64,000 nt of DNA from Allosphingosinicella vermicomposti (GTDB lineage Bacteria; Pseudomonadota; Alphaproteobacteria; Sphingomonadales; Sphingomonadaceae): assembly GCF_003012815.1 (NCBI RefSeq), contig NZ_PXYJ01000001.1:1-64000 (forward strand), written 5' to 3'. Positions 43,584-52,390 of the stretch are shown here, piece after piece (position 1 is the stretch's first letter; the number at the start of each line of letters is the position of its first letter). Position numbers and translations under genes: made by a program. The notes under the pieces were generated by a model. The model was not told where the DNA came from and ran no database searches. It saw only the letters and a list, made by a program, of their open reading frames with translations.

Positions 43584-44222
43584 TCAGGCAAGCGAAAGGG
43601 CGTGGCGCATGCGGGCGGGATCATCGGTGGCAGATCCGCTATTCCACAATTGCTCGGCCGAAAACCGACTGCCTTCGTGAAGCGCGCGATCGACCTCGAA
43701 GGCGAGACTGAGCGTTGCTTGGCTGTCGGCAAGTTCGCGCGAGGTGATCACGCCATAAAGGGCGGGCCCTCCGTCAGCTCGACCTGCGACAGGCATCAAT
43801 ATTCCGCGATAGAGGGTCGATCCGCCGCGTCCGTTGGATAGCTCGGCTTCGAACCCGACGGGAGCGCCGCTCTCCGCGATCATCGGATAATATGCGGTCA
43901 GGCGAGCCAGTAGCGGGCCGCCCGCCGGCGAGCCCAAGGTGGCGCGCAACCGGTGGCCGACGTGGCGGACCATGGGCACATCATCGGAGGCATTGAAATC
44001 GAGGAGCAGGTCGAAGGCGGTAAATTCGCCCGTGCCCGCCTGAACAAGATCGTCCATCGTCGGGTAGCTGCAGCCCTGATGCGCCGTCATCCAGCGGCGG
44101 TGAGCGCGCAAGTGCAGGCGCCGTTCGTCCATGCCGGCGCCGAGCAGCGATTCGATTCCCGATCCGCCCTCCGTTTCATCCACCGGAAGCCATTCTTCCT
44201 CGAAGGTCAGCATCGCGTCCAT
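43584..44222 (-). CDS. Unassigned protein with PAS-like fold features
   Basis: Soluble protein of 212 residues. I do not recognise a named family with certainty. The stretch from about residue 40 (HRRWMTAHQGCSYPTMDDLV) through DVPMVRHVGHRLRATLGSP and GGSTLYRGILMPVAGRADGG has the alternating pattern of sphingomonad PAS-domain proteins, with no kinase, cyclase or DNA-binding output domain. It might be a stand-alone sensor. Start is ATG 44222, with GGTGGG upstream. It is 114 bases before the glutamate dehydrogenase on the same strand; a link to nitrogen metabolism is only positional. Confidence 0.6.
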   Translation of the reverse strand: MDAMLTFEEEWLPVDETEGGSGIESLLGAGMDERRLHLRAHRRWMTAHQGCSYPTMDDLVQAGTGEFTAFDLLLDFNASDDVPMVRHVGHRLRATLGSPAGGPLLARLTAYYPMIAESGAPVGFEAELSNGRGGSTLYRGILMPVAGRADGGPALYGVITSRELADSQATLSLAFEVDRALHEGSRFSAEQLWNSGSATDDPARMRHALSLA

Positions 44223-44356
44223 TCACCCACCCATTCTTTCTTTCCGAACCAATGCCTTCCGGGTGGTTTAGAAAGCGTAACCATACGCAAATCTTCAGGC
44301 ACCGCTTGTCATCCCTCACGCCCGCTGATAGAGCGCCGCTTCCGCAAGCCGGAAAT

Positions 44357-44432
44357 GCCGCTTTAGCTCAGCTGGTAGAGCACATCATTCGTAATGATGG
44401 GGTCAGGTGTTCGAGTCACCTAAGCGGCACCA
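44357..44432 (+). tRNA. tRNA-Thr (anticodon CGT)
   Basis: A full 76-base cloverleaf with encoded CCA: acceptor GCCGCTT pairs with AAGCGGC, D-arm TAGCTCAGCTGGTAGAG, anticodon stem CATCA/TGATG with loop TTCGTAA (anticodon CGT), and T-arm AGGTG-TTCGAGT-CACCT. It reads ACG threonine codons. It stands alone, with no other tRNA or rRNA beside it. Confidence 0.97.
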
Positions 44433-44517
44433 TTCTTGCCATTCGCACGCTTGAAATCGATCCGGCTCACGCGCTTTCTTTAATCACTGAAATCCGGGAC
44501 GGGGTGAGCCGCTGCGG

Positions 44518-44832
44518 TCAGGCCTGATGATTTTCAGGTTCCAAGTTGAGCGCGCTGAAGAAAATGGACAGGCCGAAGAAATATAGACCGACGGCGAGTG
44601 GAAGGTCGGTTGCGATATCGAGGGCGAACTGAACGACGTTGAAATAAGCCAGTGGCTCTTCTATTCCCACGAACAGCATCCCGTCCTCGACCGACCAGCC
44701 CGGCCACTGGCCCGTCGCGAACCATTCGACAATCTCGATAATCAAAATGAGATGCGCGATGGCCGCAAGCGAAATGCCCGCCCAGACGAGAATATTGGTG
44801 ACCCGATCGATGAAAGGGGTGGGCGGCGGCAT
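44518..44832 (-). CDS. Small membrane protein of unknown function
   Basis: A 104-residue protein with two predicted transmembrane helices (about residues 12-35 and 75-95) separated by a segment rich in Trp, Gly and acidic residues (FATGQWPGWSVEDG). I see no known domain. ATG at 44832 follows a G-rich stretch in the reverse direction. Its neighbours are tRNA-Thr and the divergent glycosyltransferase, so context gives no role. Confidence 0.6.
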   Translation of the reverse strand: MPPPTPFIDRVTNILVWAGISLAAIAHLILIIEIVEWFATGQWPGWSVEDGMLFVGIEEPLAYFNVVQFALDIATDLPLAVGLYFFGLSIFFSALNLEPENHQA

Positions 44833-45019
44833 GTCACGCCTCTAGCGGTCAATCGCCTCGCAGGGCAAGGATGGGTCGTTCCCCGGGACCGGCGGAGCTC
44901 AACTTTCAGACGCGCGTTTCATTCGGATCAACGCGGCTTTCGTCCCGTCACGGAACTCCCAAAACCTAACTCACGTTATGTTGTGGTTCGCGAAAGCGGG
45001 CTTCACATCGGAGATTATA

Positions 45020-46105
45020 TTGCGCATTGCTCAGATCGCGCCGCTCGCCGAAGCGGTGCCTCCGCGGCTCTATGGCGGAACGGAACGTGTCGTCTGGTGG
45101 CTGACCGAAGCTCTGGTCGACTTGGGCCATGACGTTACCTTATTCGCCAGTGGAGATTCCGCGACATCGGCCAAGCTGATCCCGGGCAGCGAAACCGGGC
45201 TGAGGCTTGCGGGGATCAATGATCATACCGCGCACACGCTTGTCATGCTCGATCAGGTCCGCCGCATGGCCGATCAGTTCGATGTCATTCATTTTCACGT
45301 CGATCTTCTGCCCCATGCCATGTTCCAGGATTATGCGGGCAAATGCCTGACGACGCTCCATGGGCGGCAGGACATGCCCGATTTCTGGCCCGTGCTCGAC
45401 GCTTTTCCCAACATGTCGCTGGTATCGATTTCCGATTACCAGCGGCGGCCGATGCCGCCCGCAAACTTCATTGGGACCGTTTATCACGGCCTTCCGGATG
45501 AACTCATTCCTTTCTCGACCAGGGGCGAGGGCTATCTCGCCTTCATCGGGCGCATGTCGCCTGAAAAGCGGCCCGATCGGGCGATCGCAATTGCCACGGC
45601 CGCAGGAATCCCGATCAAGATGGCCGCCAAGGTCGACAAGGCGGACGAGGCCTATTTCCAGAGCGAAATTGCGCCTTTGCTCGACAACCCGCTCGTCGAT
45701 TATATCGGCGAGATCGGGGATGCCGATAAGGCGAAGTTCCTCGGGGACGCCATGGCATTGTTGTTTCCCATCGATTGGCCCGAACCGTTCGGCTTGGTGA
45801 TGATCGAGGCGATGGCCGCCGGAACGCCGGTAATTGCGTGGGGCAACGGCTCGGTACCGGAAGTGATCGATGAGGGCGAAAGCGGCTTCATCGTCCACAG
45901 TCTTGATGAGGCGGTGATGGCGGTCAATCGGGCGCGCATCCTGCCGCGCGAACGGGTTCGCGCCCGGTTCGACGCACGCTTCACCGCGCGTCGCATGGCA
46001 TCCGATTATGTTGCGCTCTACGAACAGCTCGCCAGCACTGTCCCGCGCGTTGTGATGCCGGCGGTGGCCGAAATGAACAGGCTGGAGTTGCTGCCTTATG
46101 GCTGA
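45020..46105 (+). CDS. Glycosyltransferase family 4 protein
   Basis: GT-B retaining glycosyltransferase of about 361 residues. The N-terminal domain has RIAQIAPLAEAVPPRLYGGT and FDVIHFHVDLL; the C-terminal donor-binding domain has FIGRMSPEKRPDRAI, then LLFPIDWPEPFGLVMIEAMA, the E-x7-E motif with both glutamates. The likely start is a TTG at 45020, giving a family-like N-terminus and CGGAG at 7-base spacing; an ATG at 44978 is the alternative. The last 8 bases overlap a glucosidase gene, so the two are coupled. The product may be an alpha-glucoside or a storage sugar. Confidence 0.88.
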   Translation: MRIAQIAPLAEAVPPRLYGGTERVVWWLTEALVDLGHDVTLFASGDSATSAKLIPGSETGLRLAGINDHTAHTLVMLDQVRRMADQFDVIHFHVDLLPHAMFQDYAGKCLTTLHGRQDMPDFWPVLDAFPNMSLVSISDYQRRPMPPANFIGTVYHGLPDELIPFSTRGEGYLAFIGRMSPEKRPDRAIAIATAAGIPIKMAAKVDKADEAYFQSEIAPLLDNPLVDYIGEIGDADKAKFLGDAMALLFPIDWPEPFGLVMIEAMAAGTPVIAWGNGSVPEVIDEGESGFIVHSLDEAVMAVNRARILPRERVRARFDARFTARRMASDYVALYEQLASTVPRVVMPAVAEMNRLELLPYG

Positions 46106-48299
46106 TGAAGGGCGCGCCCGCGCTTATCCCGCGCAGGCTGTCGAGGTGCAGCCCGAGGAATATTATATCGAGGCCGAGCAGTCGCTCGTCGAGCGGCCGC
46201 TCCGCACGTTGAAGCGCGACAATCTGTTCGGCGTCTTTGATATTGATGGCGATTTCGGTGCGGGAAAGGGTCCGGAGGGCCTTTATTTCCGCGATACGCG
46301 CTTTCTGTCGCGCTTCGACCTCACGTTGAATGGCGACCGGCCCCTGCTCCTCGATTCCGTGGTCCTGGAGGATAATGCGGCCCTGCTCGTCGATCTCACC
46401 AACAACGATATTCACGATGCCGATGGCCGGGTGCGCGTAACGCGCGGCACGATATTCGCCAATCGCTGGAAGTTCCTGATCGGACAGCATTGCTACGAGC
46501 GAATCGGCCTTCGCAATTTCGGAACTGTAAGCGAGACGGCGCGGATCGATCTGGCCTTCGGGGCCGATTTCGTCGACCTGTTCGAAGTTCGCGGCGAAAA
46601 GCGGAAGTTGCGCGGAGTCGGCAGGGCTGAAATTATCTCGCCGTCGGAGTTATTGTTCACCTATCGCGGCCTGGACGACATCGTCCGCTATACTACAATT
46701 GCCTTCGATCCTCCGCCACACCGTCTCAGCGAAAACGGCGCGGGTTGGGACTTGGAGCTGGAGCCGGACGGGCGGGTGGGCATCACGATCACAATCACCT
46801 GCGCAATCGAAGGTGAGGCGGTGGCGCCGCCGCTTCCTTTCCTCAACGCTTATCGCGACCTGCGCCGGCTGATTCCAAGCGAGCGCAAGCTGCTTGGCGG
46901 CATGTCGAGTTCCAATCCGCTCTTCGATGAAGTGCTTCGTCGTGCGGCTTACGATCTCGACATGCTGATCACCGCGACGCCGCACGGCCCTTATCCTTAT
47001 GCGGGCGTGCCTTGGTACAGCACTGTCTTCGGCCGCGACGGCATTTTGTCTGCTCTCTTCATCGTGTCTCAGGCGCCGGAAGTGGCACAGGGTGTTCTGC
47101 GCACCCTCGCCGCCAGTCAGGCGACACAAGTGGATGAACGAGCCGACGCGCAACCCGGCAAGATCCTCCACGAATCCCGCGCGGGCGAAATGGCGGAATT
47201 GGGAGAGGTGCCGTTCCGCCGCTATTACGGAACCGTCGATGCGACGCCGCTCTTCATCATGCTTGCCGATGCCTATTTCGCGCGCACTGGCGACACCGCG
47301 ACGATCCGCGAAATCTGGCCCAATATCGAAGCGGCGATGCATTGGATCGACGTCTACGGCGACGCGGACGGAGACGGGTTCGTCGAATATTGCCGGATGA
47401 CCGATCAGGGCCTGTCCAACCAAGGTTGGAAGGACAGCCACGACGCCATCTTCCATGCCGACGGCACGCTTGCCGAAGGGCCGATCGCCTTATGCGAAGT
47501 ACAGGCCTATGTTTTCGCTGCCAAGCGCGGCGCGGCGAACCTGGCGCGCGCGCTCGGCAGTGAAGAGCAGGCGTTGCGCTGGGAAGAGGAGGCGGATCGC
47601 ATCCGTCTGCTTTTCGAAGAGAAATTCTGGCTCGAGGATTTACAGATTTACGCGCTGGCACTGGATGGCAAGAAGCAGCCGTGCCGCGTGAGGACATCCA
47701 ATGCGGGCCATGCCCTTTTTACCGGCATCGCGTCGCCCGAACGGGCGGCGGCGATGGCCGAACAGTTCGTGGACCGCACTTTCTTCAGCGGCTGGGGCGT
47801 GCGCACGGTCGCGACCGGCGAAGCGCGTTACAATCCGATGTCTTACCATAATGGATCGGTGTGGCCGCACGACAATGCCGTGATTGCTCTTGGGCTTGCC
47901 CGTTACGGTTACCGGAAGGAGGCGGCGAAGATTTTTGAAGGCCTGTTCGCAGCGGCAACCTTCGATGAACTTCGACGGCTTCCCGAATTATTTTGCGGAT
48001 TTCGCAGGCGCCCCCGGCGCGGGCCTACCGCTTATCCGGTCGCTTGTGCGCCACAGGCTTGGGCGGCGGCCGCGCCATTTGCCCTGCTGGTCGCCTGCCT
48101 CGGGCTGGAGATCGACGAAGCGGAAGAATGCGTGCGCTTAAACGCTCCCATTTTGCCGCGATTCATCGATACGCTCCATGTGCCTGAACTGCGCGTCGGC
48201 AAGAGCAGACTTGCCCTCCGCTTCAACCGGCACGACACCGACGTTACTGTTGCCGTCCCCGATCGCAGTGGCCCGGCAACCGTAATGATCGTGAAGTAG
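46098..48299 (+). CDS. Amylo-alpha-1,6-glucosidase-type glycoside hydrolase
   Basis: Protein of 733 residues with a glycogen-debranching-enzyme N-terminal domain (about residues 35-260: LKRDNLFGVFDIDGDF, YFRDTRFLSRFDL) and a C-terminal alpha/alpha toroid catalytic domain: AGVPWYSTVFGRDGILSAL, SNQGWKDSHDAIFHADG with the acidic residues, and YHNGSVWPHDNAVIALG. These motifs match bacterial amylo-alpha-1,6-glucosidase family proteins, some of which cleave glucosylglycerate or glycogen branches. It starts inside the end of the glycosyltransferase gene. No glycogen synthase or branching enzyme is in the window, so the substrate is open. Confidence 0.88.
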   Translation: MADEGRARAYPAQAVEVQPEEYYIEAEQSLVERPLRTLKRDNLFGVFDIDGDFGAGKGPEGLYFRDTRFLSRFDLTLNGDRPLLLDSVVLEDNAALLVDLTNNDIHDADGRVRVTRGTIFANRWKFLIGQHCYERIGLRNFGTVSETARIDLAFGADFVDLFEVRGEKRKLRGVGRAEIISPSELLFTYRGLDDIVRYTTIAFDPPPHRLSENGAGWDLELEPDGRVGITITITCAIEGEAVAPPLPFLNAYRDLRRLIPSERKLLGGMSSSNPLFDEVLRRAAYDLDMLITATPHGPYPYAGVPWYSTVFGRDGILSALFIVSQAPEVAQGVLRTLAASQATQVDERADAQPGKILHESRAGEMAELGEVPFRRYYGTVDATPLFIMLADAYFARTGDTATIREIWPNIEAAMHWIDVYGDADGDGFVEYCRMTDQGLSNQGWKDSHDAIFHADGTLAEGPIALCEVQAYVFAAKRGAANLARALGSEEQALRWEEEADRIRLLFEEKFWLEDLQIYALALDGKKQPCRVRTSNAGHALFTGIASPERAAAMAEQFVDRTFFSGWGVRTVATGEARYNPMSYHNGSVWPHDNAVIALGLARYGYRKEAAKIFEGLFAAATFDELRRLPELFCGFRRRPRRGPTAYPVACAPQAWAAAAPFALLVACLGLEIDEAEECVRLNAPILPRFIDTLHVPELRVGKSRLALRFNRHDTDVTVAVPDRSGPATVMIVK

Positions 48300-48306
48300 G
48301 CGGCTC

Positions 48307-48570
48307 TCAGGCCGCCGAATCTTCGCTATTCTGCACGTCGCTGAAATAGGGTTCGACCGTGCCCTTCAGCTTGATCGTCACGGGATGGCCATGGCGGTCG
48401 ACGGCCTTGCCGGCGGCAACCTTGATCCAGCCCTCGCTCACCGAATATTCTTCGACATTCGTCTTTTCGACGCCGTTGAAGCGGATGCCGACGCCGCGCT
48501 GGAGAAGCTCCAGGTTGAAGTGCGGGCTGCGCGGATTGAGCGACAGATGATCGGGTGGCGTATCGGACAT
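48307..48570 (-). CDS. DUF3297 family protein
   Basis: Small protein of 87 residues. The run SLNPRSPHFNLELLQRGVGI and RFNGVEKTNVEEYSVSEGWI, then KAVDRHGHPVTIKLKGTVEPYF, defines DUF3297; I know it as a glutathione-peroxidase-like mislabelled or unknown family in proteobacteria, with no proven role. The ATG at 48570 has AGAGG upstream. A perfect 33-bp palindrome lies 72-104 bases upstream and is the most likely control site. Confidence 0.88.
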   Translation of the reverse strand: MSDTPPDHLSLNPRSPHFNLELLQRGVGIRFNGVEKTNVEEYSVSEGWIKVAAGKAVDRHGHPVTIKLKGTVEPYFSDVQNSEDSAA

Positions 48571-48641
48571 GAAAACCTCTTGATGCTGATCGGGCGGGCG
48601 CCCGGATCAAGCGGCCCTACATTCCTTTGGCGCCATGCTCA

Positions 48642-48674
48642 ATTGATCAGACGATAGACTATCGTCTGATCAAT
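48642..48674. promoter_or_regulatory. Perfect 33-bp palindrome
   Basis: Two perfectly complementary 16-base arms (ATTGATCAGACGATAG and its inverse) around a single central A. It is AT-balanced and not followed by a T-run, so it is an operator candidate rather than a terminator. It lies between the DUF885 stop and the DUF3297 start; symmetry suggests a TetR-like dimer or pair of dimers. Confidence 0.6.
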
Positions 48675-48738
48675 AGGAGCCGGTCCGAATTACCACATTT
48701 ATGACCTCACGGCCCTTCGCCCCCGTCAACCGGTCCTA

Positions 48739-50565
48739 TCACGCCTTGTTGGCGGCGATATAAGCGTCGACCAGCTCCGTCAGGATGTCGAGCGGCAGGG
48801 CGCCGTTACCGATCACCACATCGTGGAAAGCGCGGATGTCGAACTTGGGGCCAAGCTCCTTCTTTGCCTTCTCGCGCAGTTCGAGGATTTTGAGATGGCC
48901 GACCTTATAGCTGGTCGCCTGGCCCGGCCAGACGAGGAAGCGTTCGACCTCCTTCACCACATCCCGGTCGGAAAGGAGCGAATTGGCCTTGAAATAGTCG
49001 ATCGCCTGTTCGCGCGTCCATTGCTTGCTATGCATGCCGCTGTCGGTGACGAGGCGGATGGCGCGCCAGAGTTCGGTCGAGAGACGGCCGAAATCGGAAT
49101 AGGGATCCTGATAAAAGCCCATGTCCTTGCCGAGACCCTCGGCATATAGCCCCCAGCCTTCATTATAGGCGCCGTAGCCGCCAAAGAGACGGAATTTGGG
49201 CACGCCTGGAAGCTCCTGCGCCAGCGCGATCTGGAAATGGTGGCCGGGCGCGCCTTCGTGGTAACTGATCGCTTCGATCTGGGGCTTCAGTACCTGCGTC
49301 ATGTCGCTCAGGTTGACGTAATAGATGCCCGGGCGCGATCCATCCGGAGTGGGTGGATTATAAAAGGCGATCGGCGCGGTCGCTTGACGCCATTCCTCGA
49401 CCGCGCGGACTTCGAGCGGTGCCTTGGGAAGGCGGTTGAACCATTTGGGGGCGGCCGCCATCACCTGATCGACGAAGGCGCCGGCATCTTTCAGATAGTG
49501 TTCGCGGCCAGCGGCATCGTTCGAATATTGATATTTCGGATTGGTCTTAAGCTCCCGGAAAAACTGCTGCAGTGTTCCGGTGAAGCCCACCTGCTTCATG
49601 ATGGCCCGCATCTCGCCATGGATGCGGTCAACTTCGGCAAGGCCGATGCGATGCACTTCATCGCCCGTAATCGCCGTTGTATTCATCTGTTCGAGTGACG
49701 CGCTATAGAAGTCCTGGCCGTTCGGAAGCGCCCAGGCCCCGTTGTTCGTCGTTGCCTTGGGCTCTACTTCATCGAGTGCGGCCAGGATCGTGTCATAACC
49801 GCGCTTGAACGGGCCGGTGAGCGCAGCTGATGCGTCCGCGACGAGCTTCTTCTTTACATCCGCAGGCGCGTCCAGAGCCTCCACCTTCTTCCGGAAATCG
49901 GCAAGGATCGTGCTGTCCTTGCCGTCAGCAAAGGGCGCGCCGGAGATGACGTTCCGGGCGTCGGCCTTCACCGGTTCGAATACGAATTTGGGCGGTATGA
50001 TCCCGGCTACGACCTGGGCCTTCAAACGGGCGGTCACTTCGTTCATCACACGCTCGGTTTCGCGAATGCGGGCGATATAGGCCTCCGCATCGGCCACGGT
50101 GGCGATGCGGTGATTGTTGGCAAGGAAAGCGGGAATCGAGCCGACAATACTGAAATTGTTCGTCACGACATAGCGATGGCCGCGCCATTGCTGCGCTTTG
50201 CGGCCCTGGTCGACATTATATTCAAAGAGGCGATAGTTGAGCTTTCCGGCCGGGCTGAGCTTTGCCGGATCGAAGTCCGCCTTCATTTTTGCAAGGCGAG
50301 CTTCGGCAAGCGCTTGGGCCTCGACGCTAGCCGCATCGGTATAGCGGTCGAGTTTGTCGTAATTCGTCTTGCGGCCGAGCGCGGTTTGAAATTCGGGGCT
50401 CAGTGCCAATTGTTCTTCAAAGGCCTCGTCCAGAAAAGTGACGAGGCGCTGGTCTTCGGTCTGGGCGGCGGGGGTGGAAGCGTGTGGCGCAGCCTGATGT
50501 GCGAGCGCCGCAACCGGCAAGGCGCAGCTGGCCATCAAAAGCGCGATCGAAACACGAATTTTCAT
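48739..50565 (-). CDS. DUF885-family metallopeptidase, secreted
   Basis: Periplasmic protein of 608 residues with a signal peptide of about 22 residues (ending PVAALAHQ). DUF885 members are M3-like zinc peptidases; the zinc motif is seen as YHEGAPGHHFQIALAQE (HExxxHH type) about 450 residues in, and GWGLYAEGLGKDMGFYQDP supplies the downstream acid. LDILTELVDAYIAANK at the C-terminus is also typical. It lies 60 bases after the LysR gene on the same strand. Substrate unknown. Confidence 0.9.
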   Translation of the reverse strand: MKIRVSIALLMASCALPVAALAHQAAPHASTPAAQTEDQRLVTFLDEAFEEQLALSPEFQTALGRKTNYDKLDRYTDAASVEAQALAEARLAKMKADFDPAKLSPAGKLNYRLFEYNVDQGRKAQQWRGHRYVVTNNFSIVGSIPAFLANNHRIATVADAEAYIARIRETERVMNEVTARLKAQVVAGIIPPKFVFEPVKADARNVISGAPFADGKDSTILADFRKKVEALDAPADVKKKLVADASAALTGPFKRGYDTILAALDEVEPKATTNNGAWALPNGQDFYSASLEQMNTTAITGDEVHRIGLAEVDRIHGEMRAIMKQVGFTGTLQQFFRELKTNPKYQYSNDAAGREHYLKDAGAFVDQVMAAAPKWFNRLPKAPLEVRAVEEWRQATAPIAFYNPPTPDGSRPGIYYVNLSDMTQVLKPQIEAISYHEGAPGHHFQIALAQELPGVPKFRLFGGYGAYNEGWGLYAEGLGKDMGFYQDPYSDFGRLSTELWRAIRLVTDSGMHSKQWTREQAIDYFKANSLLSDRDVVKEVERFLVWPGQATSYKVGHLKILELREKAKKELGPKFDIRAFHDVVIGNGALPLDILTELVDAYIAANKA

Positions 50566-50625
50566 ATGGGCCCCTCCATTTTCTTCCCTGAAGGGTCCAC
50601 GTTGTAGCGCGTCTTCGCGGCTCGT

Positions 50626-51564
50626 CTAGCGCTTGGAATAAGCGGCGTTGCATGGATCCCATGAAGGTTCCGGGCCGAAGCGGGCGGCGAGAAATTCGAT
50701 CAGGGCCCGCACCCGCGCGGTTGTGGCGCGCCCCGGCGGCATAACGACATGGAGACCGATATCCGGCTGCGGGTAATCGGCGAGCAAAGGTTCAAGCTTG
50801 CCCTCGCGAATCGCGGAAGAGGCGATGAAGGTCGGCAGGATGCAAATGCCAAGCCCGGCACAGGCGGCCTCGCGGAGGATATCGCCATTGTCGGCGCGTA
50901 GACGCGGATTACCGCGTATCTGCTCCCACTCGCCATCCACCTTGAAGCGCCACTGTTCGCTGCTGCCGATATTGGCGTAGACGAGGAGGTCGTGGCCGTT
51001 GAGGTCGCGGGGATGCTCCGGCCTTCCCCGCGTTTCGAGATAATCCGGGCTGGCGAGAAGGACCGAACGGACGGTCGTCAGGCGCCGGGCAATCAGCGCG
51101 GAATCAGCCAGATTGCCGATGCGGATGGCAAGGTCGAAGCCACCGCTCGCAAGATCGACCTTCTTGTCCTCCAGCGACACGTCGAGATCGATGCGCGGAT
51201 GGGCTGCGGCGAAATCGGCGAGCGCGGAGCCCAGATAGTCGATGCCGAAGGAAATTGGCGCGCTGATCCGGATCGGTCCGGCGATTTGAGTAACCGCGTC
51301 TGCAACCACTTCTTCAGCCGCTTCCAGCTCGGCAAGGATATTGGATGCGCGGGCGAAATAGGCCTCGCCGATATCGGTGGCAAACGCACCTTGCGCGGTG
51401 CGGGTGAGGAGGCGCGCGCCGAGCTGTTCTTCCAACCGCTGAACGCGACGGCTGAGGATCGATTTCGACATCCCCATCCGCTCTGCGGCACGGGCAAACG
51501 CGCCCGTTTCAACGACGCGGACGAAGGCGAGGACATCCATCAGATCGACATTCGGGCGTTTCAT
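50626..51564 (-). CDS. LysR-family regulator divergent from azoR
   Basis: Regulator of 312 residues. The winged-helix domain is DLMDVLAFVRVVETGAFARA, then MSKSILSRRVQRLEEQLGAR; the effector domain has GPIRISAPISFGIDYL and GLGICILPTFIA. It is transcribed away from the azoreductase-pirin genes across a 93-base gap, the standard layout for a LysR protein that controls its neighbour. By analogy with YhaJ-YhaK of E. coli, it may sense quinones or aromatic electrophiles; this is inference. Confidence 0.92.
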   Translation of the reverse strand: MKRPNVDLMDVLAFVRVVETGAFARAAERMGMSKSILSRRVQRLEEQLGARLLTRTAQGAFATDIGEAYFARASNILAELEAAEEVVADAVTQIAGPIRISAPISFGIDYLGSALADFAAAHPRIDLDVSLEDKKVDLASGGFDLAIRIGNLADSALIARRLTTVRSVLLASPDYLETRGRPEHPRDLNGHDLLVYANIGSSEQWRFKVDGEWEQIRGNPRLRADNGDILREAACAGLGICILPTFIASSAIREGKLEPLLADYPQPDIGLHVVMPPGRATTARVRALIEFLAARFGPEPSWDPCNAAYSKR

Positions 51565-51657
51565 GTTTCACAACACCATGATGCGGGTTCGCTGTCTACT
51601 CGCAACACTGCTACGCTCCTATCTCCCCTCCGACAAGTTTTGTGAGGGAGTAATCCG

Positions 51658-52287
51658 ATGTCCAACATATTAATCATCAACAGCAGCGCGCATGGGTCGG
51701 AATCCGTGTCATCACGCCTGACCGGAGAATTTGCCGCGCGGGTCCAGGCTGCCAACCCTGGCACGACAATTACGATCCGCGATGTGGGCCGCGATCCGCT
51801 GCCGCACCTTGTTGCCGAAACGGTGGCCGGTATCCGCAACGAGGTGGCGGAAACGGAGGCGGAGCGGCAAACGCGTGCGATATCCGATGCGCTGATCGAA
51901 GAAATGCGGACCGCGGATCTGATCGTCATCGGCGCGCCGATGTACAATTTCGGCATCTCGTCGACCTTAAAGGCGTGGTTCGATTATGTGGTGCGCGCCC
52001 GGGTGACGTTCCGCTATACCGAAAATGGCCCGGAAGGTCTGATGACCGGCAAGCGCGTTATCGTTATCGAAAGCCGGGCGGGCGTCTATAGCGACGAGGC
52101 TTCGTCCGCCATGGACTTCCAAGAACCGCACCTGAAAGGGATGCTTGGGTTCATGGGTATGACGGATGTCGATTTCGTCCGGGCCGAGGGCCTTGCTTTT
52201 GGGGAGGACGTAGCGGAGGCAGCGATCCGTAGCGCGAACGAGACATTGGCTCGGCTTGCGGCGCGGGAGCTGGCATTGGCGGCTTGA
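51658..52287 (+). CDS. azoR: FMN-dependent NADH-azoreductase
   Basis: Flavodoxin-like quinone or azo-compound reductase of 209 residues. The FMN phosphate loop is INSSAHGSESVSSRL, followed by IVIGAPMYNFGISSTLKAWF with the second flavin motif and VIESRAGVYSD near the isoalloxazine. The start follows GGGAGTAAT. It is divergent from a LysR gene and followed about 100 bases later by a pirin gene, consistent with a quinone-stress unit. Confidence 0.93.
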   Translation: MSNILIINSSAHGSESVSSRLTGEFAARVQAANPGTTITIRDVGRDPLPHLVAETVAGIRNEVAETEAERQTRAISDALIEEMRTADLIVIGAPMYNFGISSTLKAWFDYVVRARVTFRYTENGPEGLMTGKRVIVIESRAGVYSDEASSAMDFQEPHLKGMLGFMGMTDVDFVRAEGLAFGEDVAEAAIRSANETLARLAARELALAA

Positions 52288-52337
52288 ATCCTGCTGATTC
52301 GGCGAAACCGGAGACTTTGGAACGAAGAAGCGCCTTT

Positions 52338-52373
52338 CCGTCACGACATTCCGGCTTTCGCCGTGACGACGGC
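52338..52373. repeat. Family D half-element
   Basis: CCGTCACGACATTCCGGCTTTCG with CGTGACGACGG: one arm of the repeat seen complete at 33980-34063. Lies between azoR and the pirin gene. Confidence 0.5.
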
Positions 52374-52390
52374 GGGCGAGGAGATATGAC

